DNA from: Eubacterium sp.
GTDB taxonomy: Bacteria; Bacillota; Clostridia; Lachnospirales; Lachnospiraceae
Assembly: GCA_017541035.1 (NCBI GenBank)
Contig: JAFXZW010000045.1
Span: forward strand, 1-51,734
Length of the DNA stretch: 51,734 nucleotides
Reading direction: 5' to 3'
In this document: positions 40,668-49,432 of the stretch, piece after piece
Layout of the letters: the number at the start of each line of letters is the position of its first letter
Numbering within the stretch: position 1 is the stretch's first letter
Translations under genes and position numbers: made by a program
The notes under the pieces: generated by a model
The model's input: only the letters and a program-made list of their open reading frames with translations
Database searches by the model: none
What the model was told of the DNA's origin: nothing

Positions 40668-43600
40668 TCAGGCTTCCTTAAAGCAGAAGCTGACGAGATC
40701 GAAATCCGACCCCGGGAGGAAGATGAAGTTGATCTTTCCCTCACCCCGGAAATCCTCCAGAGGGAAGGTGAGTGTCTGTATTTCTTCGGATACCGGGAAG
40801 TCCACCACACGTTTGATCACTTCCTCTCCGGTGAAGAAACGGATATGAACCGGATTGGTATTCTTTCTTGCCCGACCGGTAATGGTGACGGCGGATACAC
40901 CTTTGGAAAAACGCATTCCCGGAAATTCGATATCTACATTATTGCCGATGGCGAAGATCCCTTCGGATAATTCCCGGTAGGAGTCGCCGGTGATCATGCC
41001 ATGTTCTGTTGCGGAAATGAGCCCGTAGGCCTTCTCCTGCCGCTCCATGCGGAAACCGCCCAGGACAAAGCCGTTCCGGAAGCGGAAGGTAAGACTGCAG
41101 ATGCCACGCAGTCTTTTGCTCAAACGGAAGCTGTCCTCCTGCAGGACATTATATTCCGAGGGAACGGAATAGGTGGCGGAGCAGAGCAGCTCGGATTCGC
41201 CCTCCCAGATCTCCACGGGTTCTTCATTCCGGAAGGAGAAAAGGGAAAGGTAAAGGAGATCGGAACCATAGTCTCCGAAATCCACATTGTCAAAGCGGAT
41301 CACATTTTCATCCCCGAAGTTCACGCTGCCGCGGAAGGAAAGGAGGGCTTCCTTGCTGCTTTCCGCGTATTGACAGCCGTGGATAAAGGTATAGGGATCC
41401 AGACAGGCATTCCCGTAGCCAGTGACGGACATTTCCAGCTCCGAAAGGACTTCGGGATGGTCTTTATCATTATCTGCCGATGCCACCAGACGGAAGCTGC
41501 CGTCGGAAACGGCGGTAACCCGTGCGCGGATCAGAGAAGTATCCTCCTCAGCGGCGATCGTTTCAATCTTTACGGCACGGCTTTCAATTCCTTCGGCAGT
41601 CACGGCCTTAAAACGGACTTCGGAATAGGTTGCGTTGGCCGGTTCAATGCGAACGGATAGTTCTGTTTCCGGCAGCTCCGGATTAAGCTCGGAACAGCCG
41701 GGGGACAGAGAGAGGGCCAGCTTGCGGATGGGTACCTCCGGTACGCGGTCTTCCGACCGGACGGAAGGAATGCGGAAGCTGCCGGAGCTTCCCCTTCTTT
41801 TTTCAGCCGGTGTTGTGGAGAAGGAAAGCTGCACGGGAGCAAGGCCGGGGGAAGTAACATCCATGGTCACCTCGCCGGCTTCCTCTGTGGATGCCAGGAT
41901 CGCCATGAGCTTTCCGGAGAAAAGTCTGCGGGAGCAGCACTGATAAGGATCGTAATCCGTGCTGTCACCGTTATCAAGCCCCACCAGACGGGCGGCACCG
42001 TTTACAGTAACCTGCATGCGGTTTCTGGCGTTTCTGACCTCACGGCCTTCCGCATCCAGAACTGTGATTTCTACAAATTGCAGATCCTCCCCGTTTGCCA
42101 GCAGGGTGTCGTATTCGGGCGCAAGACGGATAGACACGGGATCACCAAAGCTTTCTGTCTCGTCCCGGGCTATGCATTTTCCGTTTACATCATAGGCTTC
42201 GGCCCGCAGAACCCCTGTACGGTAAGGCAGGGAGAAATGGGCCGAGAAATCCATATCTCTCTTCTGATCCAGTTTTTTTTCACCGACGGGCTCGTCATTG
42301 AAGAAAAGAGCCACGCGGGGAGCGTTGGAATAGATCTCAATATCGATCATTTGTCCTTCGTTAAAATCCCAGTACGGGGAAATGTGGACGAAGGGATCAT
42401 CGGTTACCGGCACCCAGGCAGCCTTCAGAATATATGCGGTATCCTTCAGAAAGCCGGCGGTATCGATGTGACCGAAAAAGGAATTCTTTGAAAAATAGGG
42501 CGTGGGTTCGCCGATATAATCCCAACCGGTCCAGATGAACTGCCCGGCGGAATAGGGGCGATCCCGGTCGTCGGTGATAAAACGCTGTACATTTTTCGCT
42601 CCCCAGTTGGTGGAGCAGTTATCCAGAGAGGAGCATTGCTGATCCTCGTAGGTCAGAAGACGACGGCTCTTCGGAAAGTGATAGATACCGCGGCTCTGTA
42701 CGGTGGAGGCGGTTTCACTTCCGTAAATGCACCAATGCGGGAATTTCGCGTGGTGTTCGTCATATACGGATTCCAGATAGTTGTAGCCGGAGAGCTCGAA
42801 GAGGTCCTGCACCTTCTGGGCATTTTCCCAGGCAACGAAGTTGGAAGCAATGGTGGTATAGGCGTTATGCCGCGGATCATTTCGCCGGATGGCATCCCGC
42901 AGGCGTCTGGCTATGGGAATGGCGGAGAGCTGATTTGTGTCGGGTATTTCATTTCCGCAGGACCACATGATGACGGAAGGGTGGTTGCGGTCTCTGCGGA
43001 TCCAGGACTCCACGTCCCGTTCGCACCACTCGTGGAAGAAAATGCCGTAATCATTTTCGGTTTTCGGCTGCTCCCACATGTCAAAGGCATCGGAATTGAC
43101 AAGGAAGCCCATTTCATCTGCCAGCTCCATCAGGCCCACGGCGGGAGGGTTATGACTGGTGCGGACGGCATTGATCCCCAGAGCTTTCAGCTTCTCCAGT
43201 TGGCGTCTGGCTGCTTTGCGGTTAAAGGCGGCCCCAAGGGCCCCCAGGTCGTGGTGCATGCAGGCACCCTTCAGCTTTGTGCGGCAGCCGTTCAGGAAGA
43301 AGCCTTCCTCCGGGGTGAAAAGGAGCGTGCGGAACCCTACCTTCTGGGTAAGGCTGTCGGTGACATGTCCTTTGCAGAAGACAGTGGTTTCCAGAGTATA
43401 GAGATAGGGATTCTCGATATCCCAGAGAGTGACGCCGGATACGGAAAAAATCTGGGTACCCGAAACAGGCTCGGTATAAAGCTCCTGTGCTCCCTGAGAT
43501 TCAGCGGTAACCCTGCCATGCTGATCCTTCAGGATATGGCGGACGGTTACGCCTTTGGTAAAGGCAGACGGCCCCACTACTTCCGTGTCGATGGTAATAA

Positions 43601-44123
43601 GAAAGGCGGAAGCCCTTTCCGGTCCTTCCACAACGCCCTCGCAGGGCTGGGCATGGAAATAAACCCCGCCCTCGGTAATGTGTACGGGATCCTTCGAGAG
43701 AAGCCAGACATCCCGGAAGATGCCGGCTCCGGAGTACCAGCGGGTGTTGGGGTTGCGGTAGTCTACGTGGACCAGAAGATGATTTTCACCCGGCTTCTGG
43801 TAGGGAGTCAGATCCACTTCAAAGGAGGTGTAGCCATAGGGCCAGAAGAAGATCTCCTCACCGTTCAGATAGACTGTGGTGCGCATATAAACGCCTTCAA
43901 AGAAAATGGAGTTGTGTTTCTCCGGATCCAGAGAGAGGGTGCGGGTATAGACACCGACGGAGGAACGGTACAGATTCTTTGTATCGGAGATCATCCAGTC
44001 GTGGGGAAGATCCACGGGACGGAAGGGGGATGAGGGATCACGGGATGCAGCAAGAGCTTCTGCTGCGGTGGTTCCGGAAGGGTATTCGGCAAAAGACCAC
44101 TGATCGTTGATGAGCGTGCGCAT
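40668..44123 (-). CDS. GH2 beta-galactosidase with C-terminal beta-sandwich domains
   Basis: 1151 residues, no signal peptide, so cytosolic. Sugar-binding domain (~1-150), Ig-like domain (~155-265) and TIM barrel (~268-560) with acid/base Glu392 in SCGNEIPD and nucleophile Glu470 in YGSETAS. A DUF4982-like and a further Ig-like domain (~585-800) follow, then two extra beta-sandwich domains that look like CBM6-type sugar-binding modules (~890-1151). The ribosome binding site GGAGG lies nine bases before the ATG. It hydrolyses terminal beta-galactosides; beta-glucuronidase or other GH2 activities cannot be excluded. Monocistronic and divergent from carA. Confidence 0.92.
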   Translation of the reverse strand: MRTLINDQWSFAEYPSGTTAAEALAASRDPSSPFRPVDLPHDWMISDTKNLYRSSVGVYTRTLSLDPEKHNSIFFEGVYMRTTVYLNGEEIFFWPYGYTSFEVDLTPYQKPGENHLLVHVDYRNPNTRWYSGAGIFRDVWLLSKDPVHITEGGVYFHAQPCEGVVEGPERASAFLITIDTEVVGPSAFTKGVTVRHILKDQHGRVTAESQGAQELYTEPVSGTQIFSVSGVTLWDIENPYLYTLETTVFCKGHVTDSLTQKVGFRTLLFTPEEGFFLNGCRTKLKGACMHHDLGALGAAFNRKAARRQLEKLKALGINAVRTSHNPPAVGLMELADEMGFLVNSDAFDMWEQPKTENDYGIFFHEWCERDVESWIRRDRNHPSVIMWSCGNEIPDTNQLSAIPIARRLRDAIRRNDPRHNAYTTIASNFVAWENAQKVQDLFELSGYNYLESVYDEHHAKFPHWCIYGSETASTVQSRGIYHFPKSRRLLTYEDQQCSSLDNCSTNWGAKNVQRFITDDRDRPYSAGQFIWTGWDYIGEPTPYFSKNSFFGHIDTAGFLKDTAYILKAAWVPVTDDPFVHISPYWDFNEGQMIDIEIYSNAPRVALFFNDEPVGEKKLDQKRDMDFSAHFSLPYRTGVLRAEAYDVNGKCIARDETESFGDPVSIRLAPEYDTLLANGEDLQFVEITVLDAEGREVRNARNRMQVTVNGAARLVGLDNGDSTDYDPYQCCSRRLFSGKLMAILASTEEAGEVTMDVTSPGLAPVQLSFSTTPAEKRRGSSGSFRIPSVRSEDRVPEVPIRKLALSLSPGCSELNPELPETELSVRIEPANATYSEVRFKAVTAEGIESRAVKIETIAAEEDTSLIRARVTAVSDGSFRLVASADNDKDHPEVLSELEMSVTGYGNACLDPYTFIHGCQYAESSKEALLSFRGSVNFGDENVIRFDNVDFGDYGSDLLYLSLFSFRNEEPVEIWEGESELLCSATYSVPSEYNVLQEDSFRLSKRLRGICSLTFRFRNGFVLGGFRMERQEKAYGLISATEHGMITGDSYRELSEGIFAIGNNVDIEFPGMRFSKGVSAVTITGRARKNTNPVHIRFFTGEEVIKRVVDFPVSEEIQTLTFPLEDFRGEGKINFIFLPGSDFDLVSFCFKEA

Positions 44124-44218
44124 GACAGGGTACCTCCTGTTCTCATTTCGAATTGGAAACTATTCGCTCCGTCCACAGCCCCTTTTGCTAAGAGAGGCGG
44201 GGATGGACAGCTACCTTT

Positions 44219-44247
44219 ATTGTAAAGAATCCGGGGCCTTGCGTCTA
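44219..44247 (-). promoter_or_regulatory. Promoter of the GH2 gene
   Basis: On the minus strand TAGACG (44247-44242), 17 bp spacer, TACAAT (44224-44219). Start of transcription is near 44212, giving a ~90 nt leader to ATG44123. Confidence 0.6.
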
Positions 44248-44272
44248 CATGGAAAATCAGAGAAATATCAGT

Positions 44273-44300
44273 TTGACATTTGACAGGAAAGTGCTATACT
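44273..44300 (+). promoter_or_regulatory. Promoter of carA
   Basis: Consensus TTGACA (44273-44278), 16 bp spacer, TATACT (44295-44300). It is back to back with the GH2 promoter. Start of transcription is near 44307. Confidence 0.8.
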
Positions 44301-44349
44301 ACTTGCTATGAAGCAGATGAGTTATGAGATGGATATCGTTGAACGAAGC

Positions 44350-44392
44350 AAGGGCGTTTCGGGTTTTACCTACCTGAAAGGCCCTTTTTCTA
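44350..44392 (+). terminator. Terminator-like hairpin in the carA leader (attenuator)
   Basis: Interrupted stem: AGGGC/GCCCT (44351-44355/44381-44385) and TTTCGGG with CCTGAAA (44357-44363/44373-44379, one GU), then T5C. It sits between the promoter and ATG44416. Pyrimidine-linked attenuation is plausible, but no PyrR-binding sequence was found. Confidence 0.65.
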
Positions 44393-44415
44393 AAATCGCA
44401 GGAAAGAGGAGACAA

Positions 44416-45495
44416 ATGGGAGAATTGAATCGAAAACTGATCCTTGAGGATGGAAGCGAGTATTTCGGAACCGGATTCGGTGCGGACAGGGATGCAGTGT
44501 GTGAGATTGTATTTAATACCTCCATGGCAGGCTATCAGGAGATCGTGTCGGATCCGTCCTACACAGATCAGGCCATTGTTATGTCCTATCCGCTGATCGG
44601 AAATTACGGGATCACCGACGAGGACTTTGAAAGTAAAATGCTGGGTCTCGGAGGCCTGATCGTGCGGGATTATAATGATCTTCCTTCGAATTTCCGCTAT
44701 ACACGGACACTTTCCGAACTGCTGGAGGAGAATCAGGTTCCGGGAGTTACGGGCGTGGATACAAGAAAACTGGTTCGGAGCATACGTGATCTGGGAAGCA
44801 GAAGAGTGCTTATCACCCGCCCGAATGTTTCAAAGGAGGAAGGCCTTCGACGCATCGCGCAGACTCCGGTACCCCATGACGCGGTCGCTCGTGTCAGCAG
44901 CAAGCGCCGCTGGTATGCGCGGACTGCCAATCCGAAATTTCGTGTGGTGGCCATTGACTGCGGAATGAAGACGAATATCGTCCGAAAGCTGAACCAGTAC
45001 GGCTGTAATGTGACGGTGGTACCCTATGATACTACCTATGAGGAGATCAAATTCATGAATCCCGACGGGGTATTCATTTCCAACGGCCCCGGGGATCCCG
45101 AGGATGTGACCTGTGTGATCGAAACCCTGAAAAAGCTTAAGGGGGAGGTTCCCATGTTCGGAATCTGCCTCGGTCATCAGCTTCTGTCTCTTGCGTACGG
45201 GGCGAAGACCTATAAATTGAAGTTCGGGCACCGCGGCGGGAACCATCCGGTAAAGGATCTGAAGACCGGCAGGATTGAAATGACCAGTCAGAACCACAGC
45301 TATGCGGTGGATGAAAAATCGACGGAAGGAACGCCTCTTATTGTCTCCCATATCAATCTGCTGGATCATACGGTGGAAGGAATGGTGGTTCCGGAGGATA
45401 AGGTCTTCTCCGTGCAGTATCATCCGGAGAGCGCACCGGGTCCTCAGGACAGTACGTATCTTTTTGAACGGTTCGTGAATCTGATGTCATCCTGA
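44416..45495 (+). CDS. carA: Carbamoyl-phosphate synthase small subunit
   Basis: 359 residues from ATG44416, after GAGGAGACAA. The in-frame extension back to 44308 runs through the attenuator and lacks a ribosome binding site. The C-terminal class I glutamine amidotransferase has nucleophile Cys251 (FGICLGHQ) and His336/Glu338 (QYHPES). The N-terminal domain contacts CarB (NTSMAGYQEI, SYPLIGNYG). It releases ammonia from glutamine for carbamoyl phosphate, feeding pyrimidine and arginine synthesis. carB follows 245 bp later across a repeat-filled spacer. Confidence 0.97.
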   Translation: MGELNRKLILEDGSEYFGTGFGADRDAVCEIVFNTSMAGYQEIVSDPSYTDQAIVMSYPLIGNYGITDEDFESKMLGLGGLIVRDYNDLPSNFRYTRTLSELLEENQVPGVTGVDTRKLVRSIRDLGSRRVLITRPNVSKEEGLRRIAQTPVPHDAVARVSSKRRWYARTANPKFRVVAIDCGMKTNIVRKLNQYGCNVTVVPYDTTYEEIKFMNPDGVFISNGPGDPEDVTCVIETLKKLKGEVPMFGICLGHQLLSLAYGAKTYKLKFGHRGGNHPVKDLKTGRIEMTSQNHSYAVDEKSTEGTPLIVSHINLLDHTVEGMVVPEDKVFSVQYHPESAPGPQDSTYLFERFVNLMSS

Positions 45496-45660
45496 GAAGG
45501 GAAGCGGATTCGGCAGGCTGAAGAATAAGGAAATCCGGCGGACTGAAGAAAGTGATCCGGAGAGGAAAGAGAATCGGCGGACTGAAGAATAAGGAAATCC
45601 GGCGGACTGAGATAAATAAGAGATTCTTCGTACTTCGTACTCAGAATGACATGCAGTTGC
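45486..45660. repeat. Repeat cluster in the carA-carB spacer
   Basis: TCATCCTGAGAAG (45488-45500) begins a copy of the dispersed family inside the carA stop region. Then GAATAAGGAAATCCGGCGGA followed by CTGA occurs twice (45524 onward and 45587 onward), with degenerate copies (GGCAGGCTGAAGAA, CGGCGGACTGAAGAA) between. AGATTCTTCG...TCAGAATGAC (45621-45650) is an inverted family member. No promoter was recognised here. Confidence 0.75.
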
Positions 45661-45740
45661 CATTCTGTTGATAATGAAAGCAACAGGAGAATCCCGAAGG
45701 ACAGATGATTCCGTAGTGAATAACAGTAAGGAGAAAAGGT

Positions 45741-48700
45741 ATGCCTAAGCGTACAGACATTCATAAGGTACTTGTGATCGGTTCCGGCCCCATCGTCATC
45801 GGGCAGGCAGCGGAGTTCGACTATGCGGGAACGCAGGCCTGTCTGGCCCTGAAGGAGGAGGGCTATGAGGTGGTGCTGGCGAATTCCAATCCGGCTACCA
45901 TCATGACGGATAATGCCGTGGCCGACAAGGTTTATATGGAACCTCTGACATTGGAATATATGGCACGTATCTGCCGGTACGAGCGCCCGGACGCCCTGGT
46001 TCCGGGAATCGGCGGACAGACAGGTCTGAATCTTGCCATGCAGCTCTATGATAAGGGCGTTCTCGCAGAGTGCGAGATCGAGCTCCTGGGGACGGACGCT
46101 GCGAGTATCCGCTGCGCTGAAGACCGGGAACAGTTCAAGGAACTCTGCGAAAGGATCGGAGAGCCGGTAGTTCCCTCCCAGATCACCTACAGCATAGAGG
46201 AGGGACTGGAAGCAGCCGCCAAAATCGGCTATCCTGTTATCCTCCGCCCTGCTTTCACTCTGGGAGGAACCGGCGGCGGCTTTGCAAATGATCCTGAAGA
46301 AATGAAGGACATGATGAGGAATGCCCTGGCGCTTTCCCCGGTGCATCAGGTGCTGGTGGAGAAGAGTATTAAGGGCTACAAGGAAATCGAGTACGAGGTA
46401 ATGCGGGACGCCAATGACACTGCCATCGTAGTCTGCAACATGGAGAATCTGGATCCCGTGGGCATTCACACAGGCGATTCCATCGTGGTGGCTCCCAGCC
46501 AGACTCTGACAAATAAGGAATATCATATGCTGCGCGACAGCGCCCTCCGGCTGATCCGGGCACTGGGTGTCTGCGGCGGCTGTAATGTACAGTTTGCTCT
46601 GGATCCGGAATCCTTCCGGTATTACGTGATCGAGGTGAATCCGCGTGTATCCCGGTCTTCGGCCCTTGCCTCCAAGGCCAGCGGCTACCCCATTGCACGC
46701 GTATCCGCAAAGATCGCGGTAGGTATGAACCTGGAGGAGATTCAGCTGGCTAATACACCGGCCTGCTTCGAACCTGCACTGGATTATGTGGTAACCAAAA
46801 TGCCGCGTTTTCCCTTTGATAAATTCACCCTTGCCTCCAACAAGCTTTCCACCCAGATGAAGGCTACCGGTGAGGTAATGGCAGTGGGAAGAACATTGGA
46901 GGAAAGTCTTCTGAAGGCAATCCGTTCTCTGGAGGACGGAAAGAATCATTTGCATCTGGCCAAATTCGATCAGGAAAATATGTCGCGTGAGGAGCTGCTG
47001 GAATACATCAAGGAAGGAACGGATGACCGGATCTACGCCATCTCCCAGCTGATGTGGATGGGTGAGGATCATCAGCGTATCAATGCCATTACGAAGATAG
47101 ATATGTTCTTCCTGGATAAGATCAAGAAGATCGTGGACTTTGAAAAGAGGATCGAGGCGCTGAAGGATGGCGGCGAGCTGACCCGAGAGCTTATGTATGA
47201 GGCAAAGCGGATGGGCTTCTCGGATTCCTACATTGCGGAAATGCTGGGAAAGACGGAGGAGGAGATCTGGAAGATGCGCCGGGAAATGAAGATCTTCCCG
47301 GTTTACAAGATGATCGACACCTGCGCCAGTGAGTTTGAAAGCTATGTACCGTATTTTTACTCGACCTACGAAGAGGAAAATGAGTCCGTGGTCTCGGACA
47401 AAAAGAAGATTCTGGTGCTGGGTTCCGGTCCGATCCGGATCGGGCAGGGCGTGGAGTTCGATTATTCCACGGTGCATGCGGTAAAGACCATCCGGGCTAT
47501 GGGCTATGAGGCCATCGTTGTCAATAATAATCCGGAGACTGTATCCACGGATTATACCACGGCGGATAAGCTCTATTTTGAGCCCCTCACGCCGGAAGAT
47601 ATCATGAACATTATAGAACTGGAGAAGCCGGAGGGAGCCATTGCCACACTGGGAGGACAGACGGCGGTCAATCTGGCGGAACCTCTGACCAGGCGCGGCG
47701 TGAAGATCATCGGAACGGATTGTGAGGCAATCTTCAAGGCGGAGGACAGGGATGCTTTTGAGGCCCTGATCGAGGAGCTTTCCATTCCCCACCCGAAGGG
47801 AGAAGCTGTAACGGATATCGAAAGCGGAGTGGAGGTTGCCGCACGGATCGGCTATCCGGTACTGGTACGCCCCAGCTTTGTTCTGGGCGGACGGGCTATG
47901 GAGATCGTGGCAAATGAGGAAATGCTCCGTCATTATCTGCAGAATGCCGTTGAAGTAAATGAGGACCAGCCGGTCCTTGTGGATAAATATCTGGTGGGAA
48001 AGGAAGTAGAGGTGGATGCCATCTGCGACGGTAAGGAGGTCTTTCTGCCGGGCATCATGGAACTGGTGGAACGGACCGGTGTTCATTCCGGCGACAGTAC
48101 CAGTGTGTATCCACCATTCTCCATTTCCCAAAGGGTGAAGGATACGATCCTGGATTATACCACGAAGCTGGGGCTGGGCATTGGAATCGTCGGACTTTTC
48201 AATATCCAGTTCATCGTGGATAAGGAGGATAATGTCTATATCATCGAGGTAAATCCCCGGGCGTCACGGTCTGTGCCCTTCCTGTCCAAATCCTCCGGTT
48301 ATTCCCTGGTGGATATTGCGACGAAGGTCATGCTGGGACAGAGTCTCAGGGACCAGGGTATCTCCGCGGGGGTTGCCCCGGAGAAGCAGTTCTGGTATGT
48401 TAAGGCACCGGCTTTCTCCTTCGAGAAGCTGCATGGCATGGATGCCTACCTTTCACCGGAAATGAAATCCACCGGAGAGGCCATCGGCTATGACAGGAAG
48501 CTGAAACGAGCCTTTTATAAGGCACTCCAGGCTTCGGGTATCAAGATGAAGGATTACGGAACCGTCATGGTAACTCTTGCGGATGAGGATAAGGAAGAAG
48601 CTCTTCCTCTGGTTCGGAGATTCTATGAGCTGGGCTTCAATATCGAGGCCACTGCCGGAACCGCCAATTTCCTGAAGGAAAACGGTATCCGGACCCGCCT

Positions 48701-48932
48701 CAGAGGCAAGCTGTCCGACGGCAGCGATGAAGTGCTGAAATCCATCCGGGCCGGCTATGTCAGCTACATCATCAACACACGGGCCATCCTGTCCGGAGTA
48801 CATTTCAATGACGGAACGGCTATCCGGCAGTGCGCGGTGGAAAATGGCGTGACCATGTTTACGTCTCTGGATACCGTACGGATCCTGCTGGATGTACTGG
48901 AGGATATTACACCGGAGATCTCGGTTCTGTAG
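45741..48932 (+). CDS. carB: Carbamoyl-phosphate synthase large subunit
   Basis: 1063 residues, full length. Two homologous synthetase halves: the N-terminal carboxyphosphate half begins [20 protein letters not shown], and the second carbamoyl-phosphate half begins [20 protein letters not shown] near residue 555. Both have ATP-grasp glycine-rich motifs and ExNPR metal sites ([24 protein letters not shown]). The C-terminal MGS-like allosteric domain is at ~930-1063. It joins ammonia from CarA with bicarbonate and two ATP. AAGGAG precedes the ATG. Its stop codon touches the first base of a large palindromic element. Confidence 0.98.
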   Translation: MPKRTDIHKVLVIGSGPIVIGQAAEFDYAGTQACLALKEEGYEVVLANSNPATIMTDNAVADKVYMEPLTLEYMARICRYERPDALVPGIGGQTGLNLAMQLYDKGVLAECEIELLGTDAASIRCAEDREQFKELCERIGEPVVPSQITYSIEEGLEAAAKIGYPVILRPAFTLGGTGGGFANDPEEMKDMMRNALALSPVHQVLVEKSIKGYKEIEYEVMRDANDTAIVVCNMENLDPVGIHTGDSIVVAPSQTLTNKEYHMLRDSALRLIRALGVCGGCNVQFALDPESFRYYVIEVNPRVSRSSALASKASGYPIARVSAKIAVGMNLEEIQLANTPACFEPALDYVVTKMPRFPFDKFTLASNKLSTQMKATGEVMAVGRTLEESLLKAIRSLEDGKNHLHLAKFDQENMSREELLEYIKEGTDDRIYAISQLMWMGEDHQRINAITKIDMFFLDKIKKIVDFEKRIEALKDGGELTRELMYEAKRMGFSDSYIAEMLGKTEEEIWKMRREMKIFPVYKMIDTCASEFESYVPYFYSTYEEENESVVSDKKKILVLGSGPIRIGQGVEFDYSTVHAVKTIRAMGYEAIVVNNNPETVSTDYTTADKLYFEPLTPEDIMNIIELEKPEGAIATLGGQTAVNLAEPLTRRGVKIIGTDCEAIFKAEDRDAFEALIEELSIPHPKGEAVTDIESGVEVAARIGYPVLVRPSFVLGGRAMEIVANEEMLRHYLQNAVEVNEDQPVLVDKYLVGKEVEVDAICDGKEVFLPGIMELVERTGVHSGDSTSVYPPFSISQRVKDTILDYTTKLGLGIGIVGLFNIQFIVDKEDNVYIIEVNPRASRSVPFLSKSSGYSLVDIATKVMLGQSLRDQGISAGVAPEKQFWYVKAPAFSFEKLHGMDAYLSPEMKSTGEAIGYDRKLKRAFYKALQASGIKMKDYGTVMVTLADEDKEEALPLVRRFYELGFNIEATAGTANFLKENGIRTRLRGKLSDGSDEVLKSIRAGYVSYIINTRAILSGVHFNDGTAIRQCAVENGVTMFTSLDTVRILLDVLEDITPEISVL

Positions 48933-49171
48933 CCCGGTTCCAAATGAACGGAAACCTGCATCTTTTTTGCTGACTCATCCACGCAGATAGACACGGTGCA
49001 AGAAGGGACAGTTCCACGTGCGACACCGCTCGCGCTTCAATTCGCAACGTAGCGGTACATAAGGCGGCAAAGTACGCCGCCTAAGTACCGACGTTGCTCA
49101 ATGGTCGCACTCAGGAACTGTCCTTTTGCCCTTTCGTGTCTATCTGCTGAAACATTCGGACTGAACCGGGC
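48932..49171. repeat. Large near-palindromic element 1
   Basis: Nested arms pair across ~240 bp: GCCCGGTTC/GAACCGGGC (48932-48940/49163-49171), CAGATAGACACG/CGTGTCTATCTG (48984-48995/49135-49146), GGACAGTTCC/GGAACTGTCC (49006-49015/49113-49122), GTGCGAC/GTCGCAC (49018-49024/49104-49110) and GCAACGT..CGGTAC..AGGCGGC with its complement (49044-49068/49071-49097). The centre is AAAGTAC-like. It has no open reading frame or promoter. With element 2 it fills the ~500 bp between carB and gltX. Confidence 0.85.
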
Positions 49172-49345
49172 AGGCGCCTAAAAAAGACGGACACAGTGTC
49201 TTGCGAGGTCATTGCGGGTCTCGGTACTTAGGTGGTGCCTGAGCGAAGCGAAGAGCAGCACCTTAGTACCGCTAGGGGCACCCGCATTTAAGGCGCGAGC
49301 CGGGCCGAGAAAGACACTGTGGTCGGCAGTAAGGCGCCGTGGCCT
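49171..49345. repeat. Large near-palindromic element 2
   Basis: Adjacent to element 1 and of related design: GGCGCC at both ends (49173-49178/49333-49338), CACAGTGTCTT/AAGACACTGTG (49192-49202/49311-49321), GCGGGT/ACCCGC (49214-49219/49280-49285) and GGTACTTAGGTGGTGC/GCACCTTAGTACC (49223-49238/49258-49270). Its loop holds CCTGAGCGAAGCGAAG, the core of the dispersed TCATCCTGAG family. CGGTACTTAGG is also found, inverted, in the core of element 1. Confidence 0.8.
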
Positions 49346-49374
49346 GGTGTGGGTTTCGGTTTGCTGCAAATAAG

Positions 49375-49414
49375 AAAAAGTGAGAATGACGGTCGTGTCG
49401 TTCTCACTTTTTTT
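49375..49414 (-). terminator. Terminator of gltX (bidirectional)
   Basis: 12 bp stem with one GU, 49379-49390 paired with 49397-49408, flanked by A5 on the left and T6 on the right. On the minus strand it lies ~20 bases after the gltX stop codon. It can also stop plus-strand transcripts. Confidence 0.88.
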
Positions 49415-49432
49415 CTATAGTCCGGGTGCCGG

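Noticed and set aside
44308-44415. N-terminal extension or leader peptide of carA
   Set aside because: It is in frame with carA but has no ribosome binding site and runs through the attenuator hairpin; ATG44416 has GAGGAG upstream.
45444-48131. Very long minus-strand frame opposite carB
   Set aside because: Shadow of the high-GC third-position pattern of carB; the protein resembles nothing and has no start signals.
48932-49345. Insertion sequence or integrated phage remnant
   Set aside because: No transposase, integrase or long open reading frame and no clear target duplication; listed as palindromic repeats instead.
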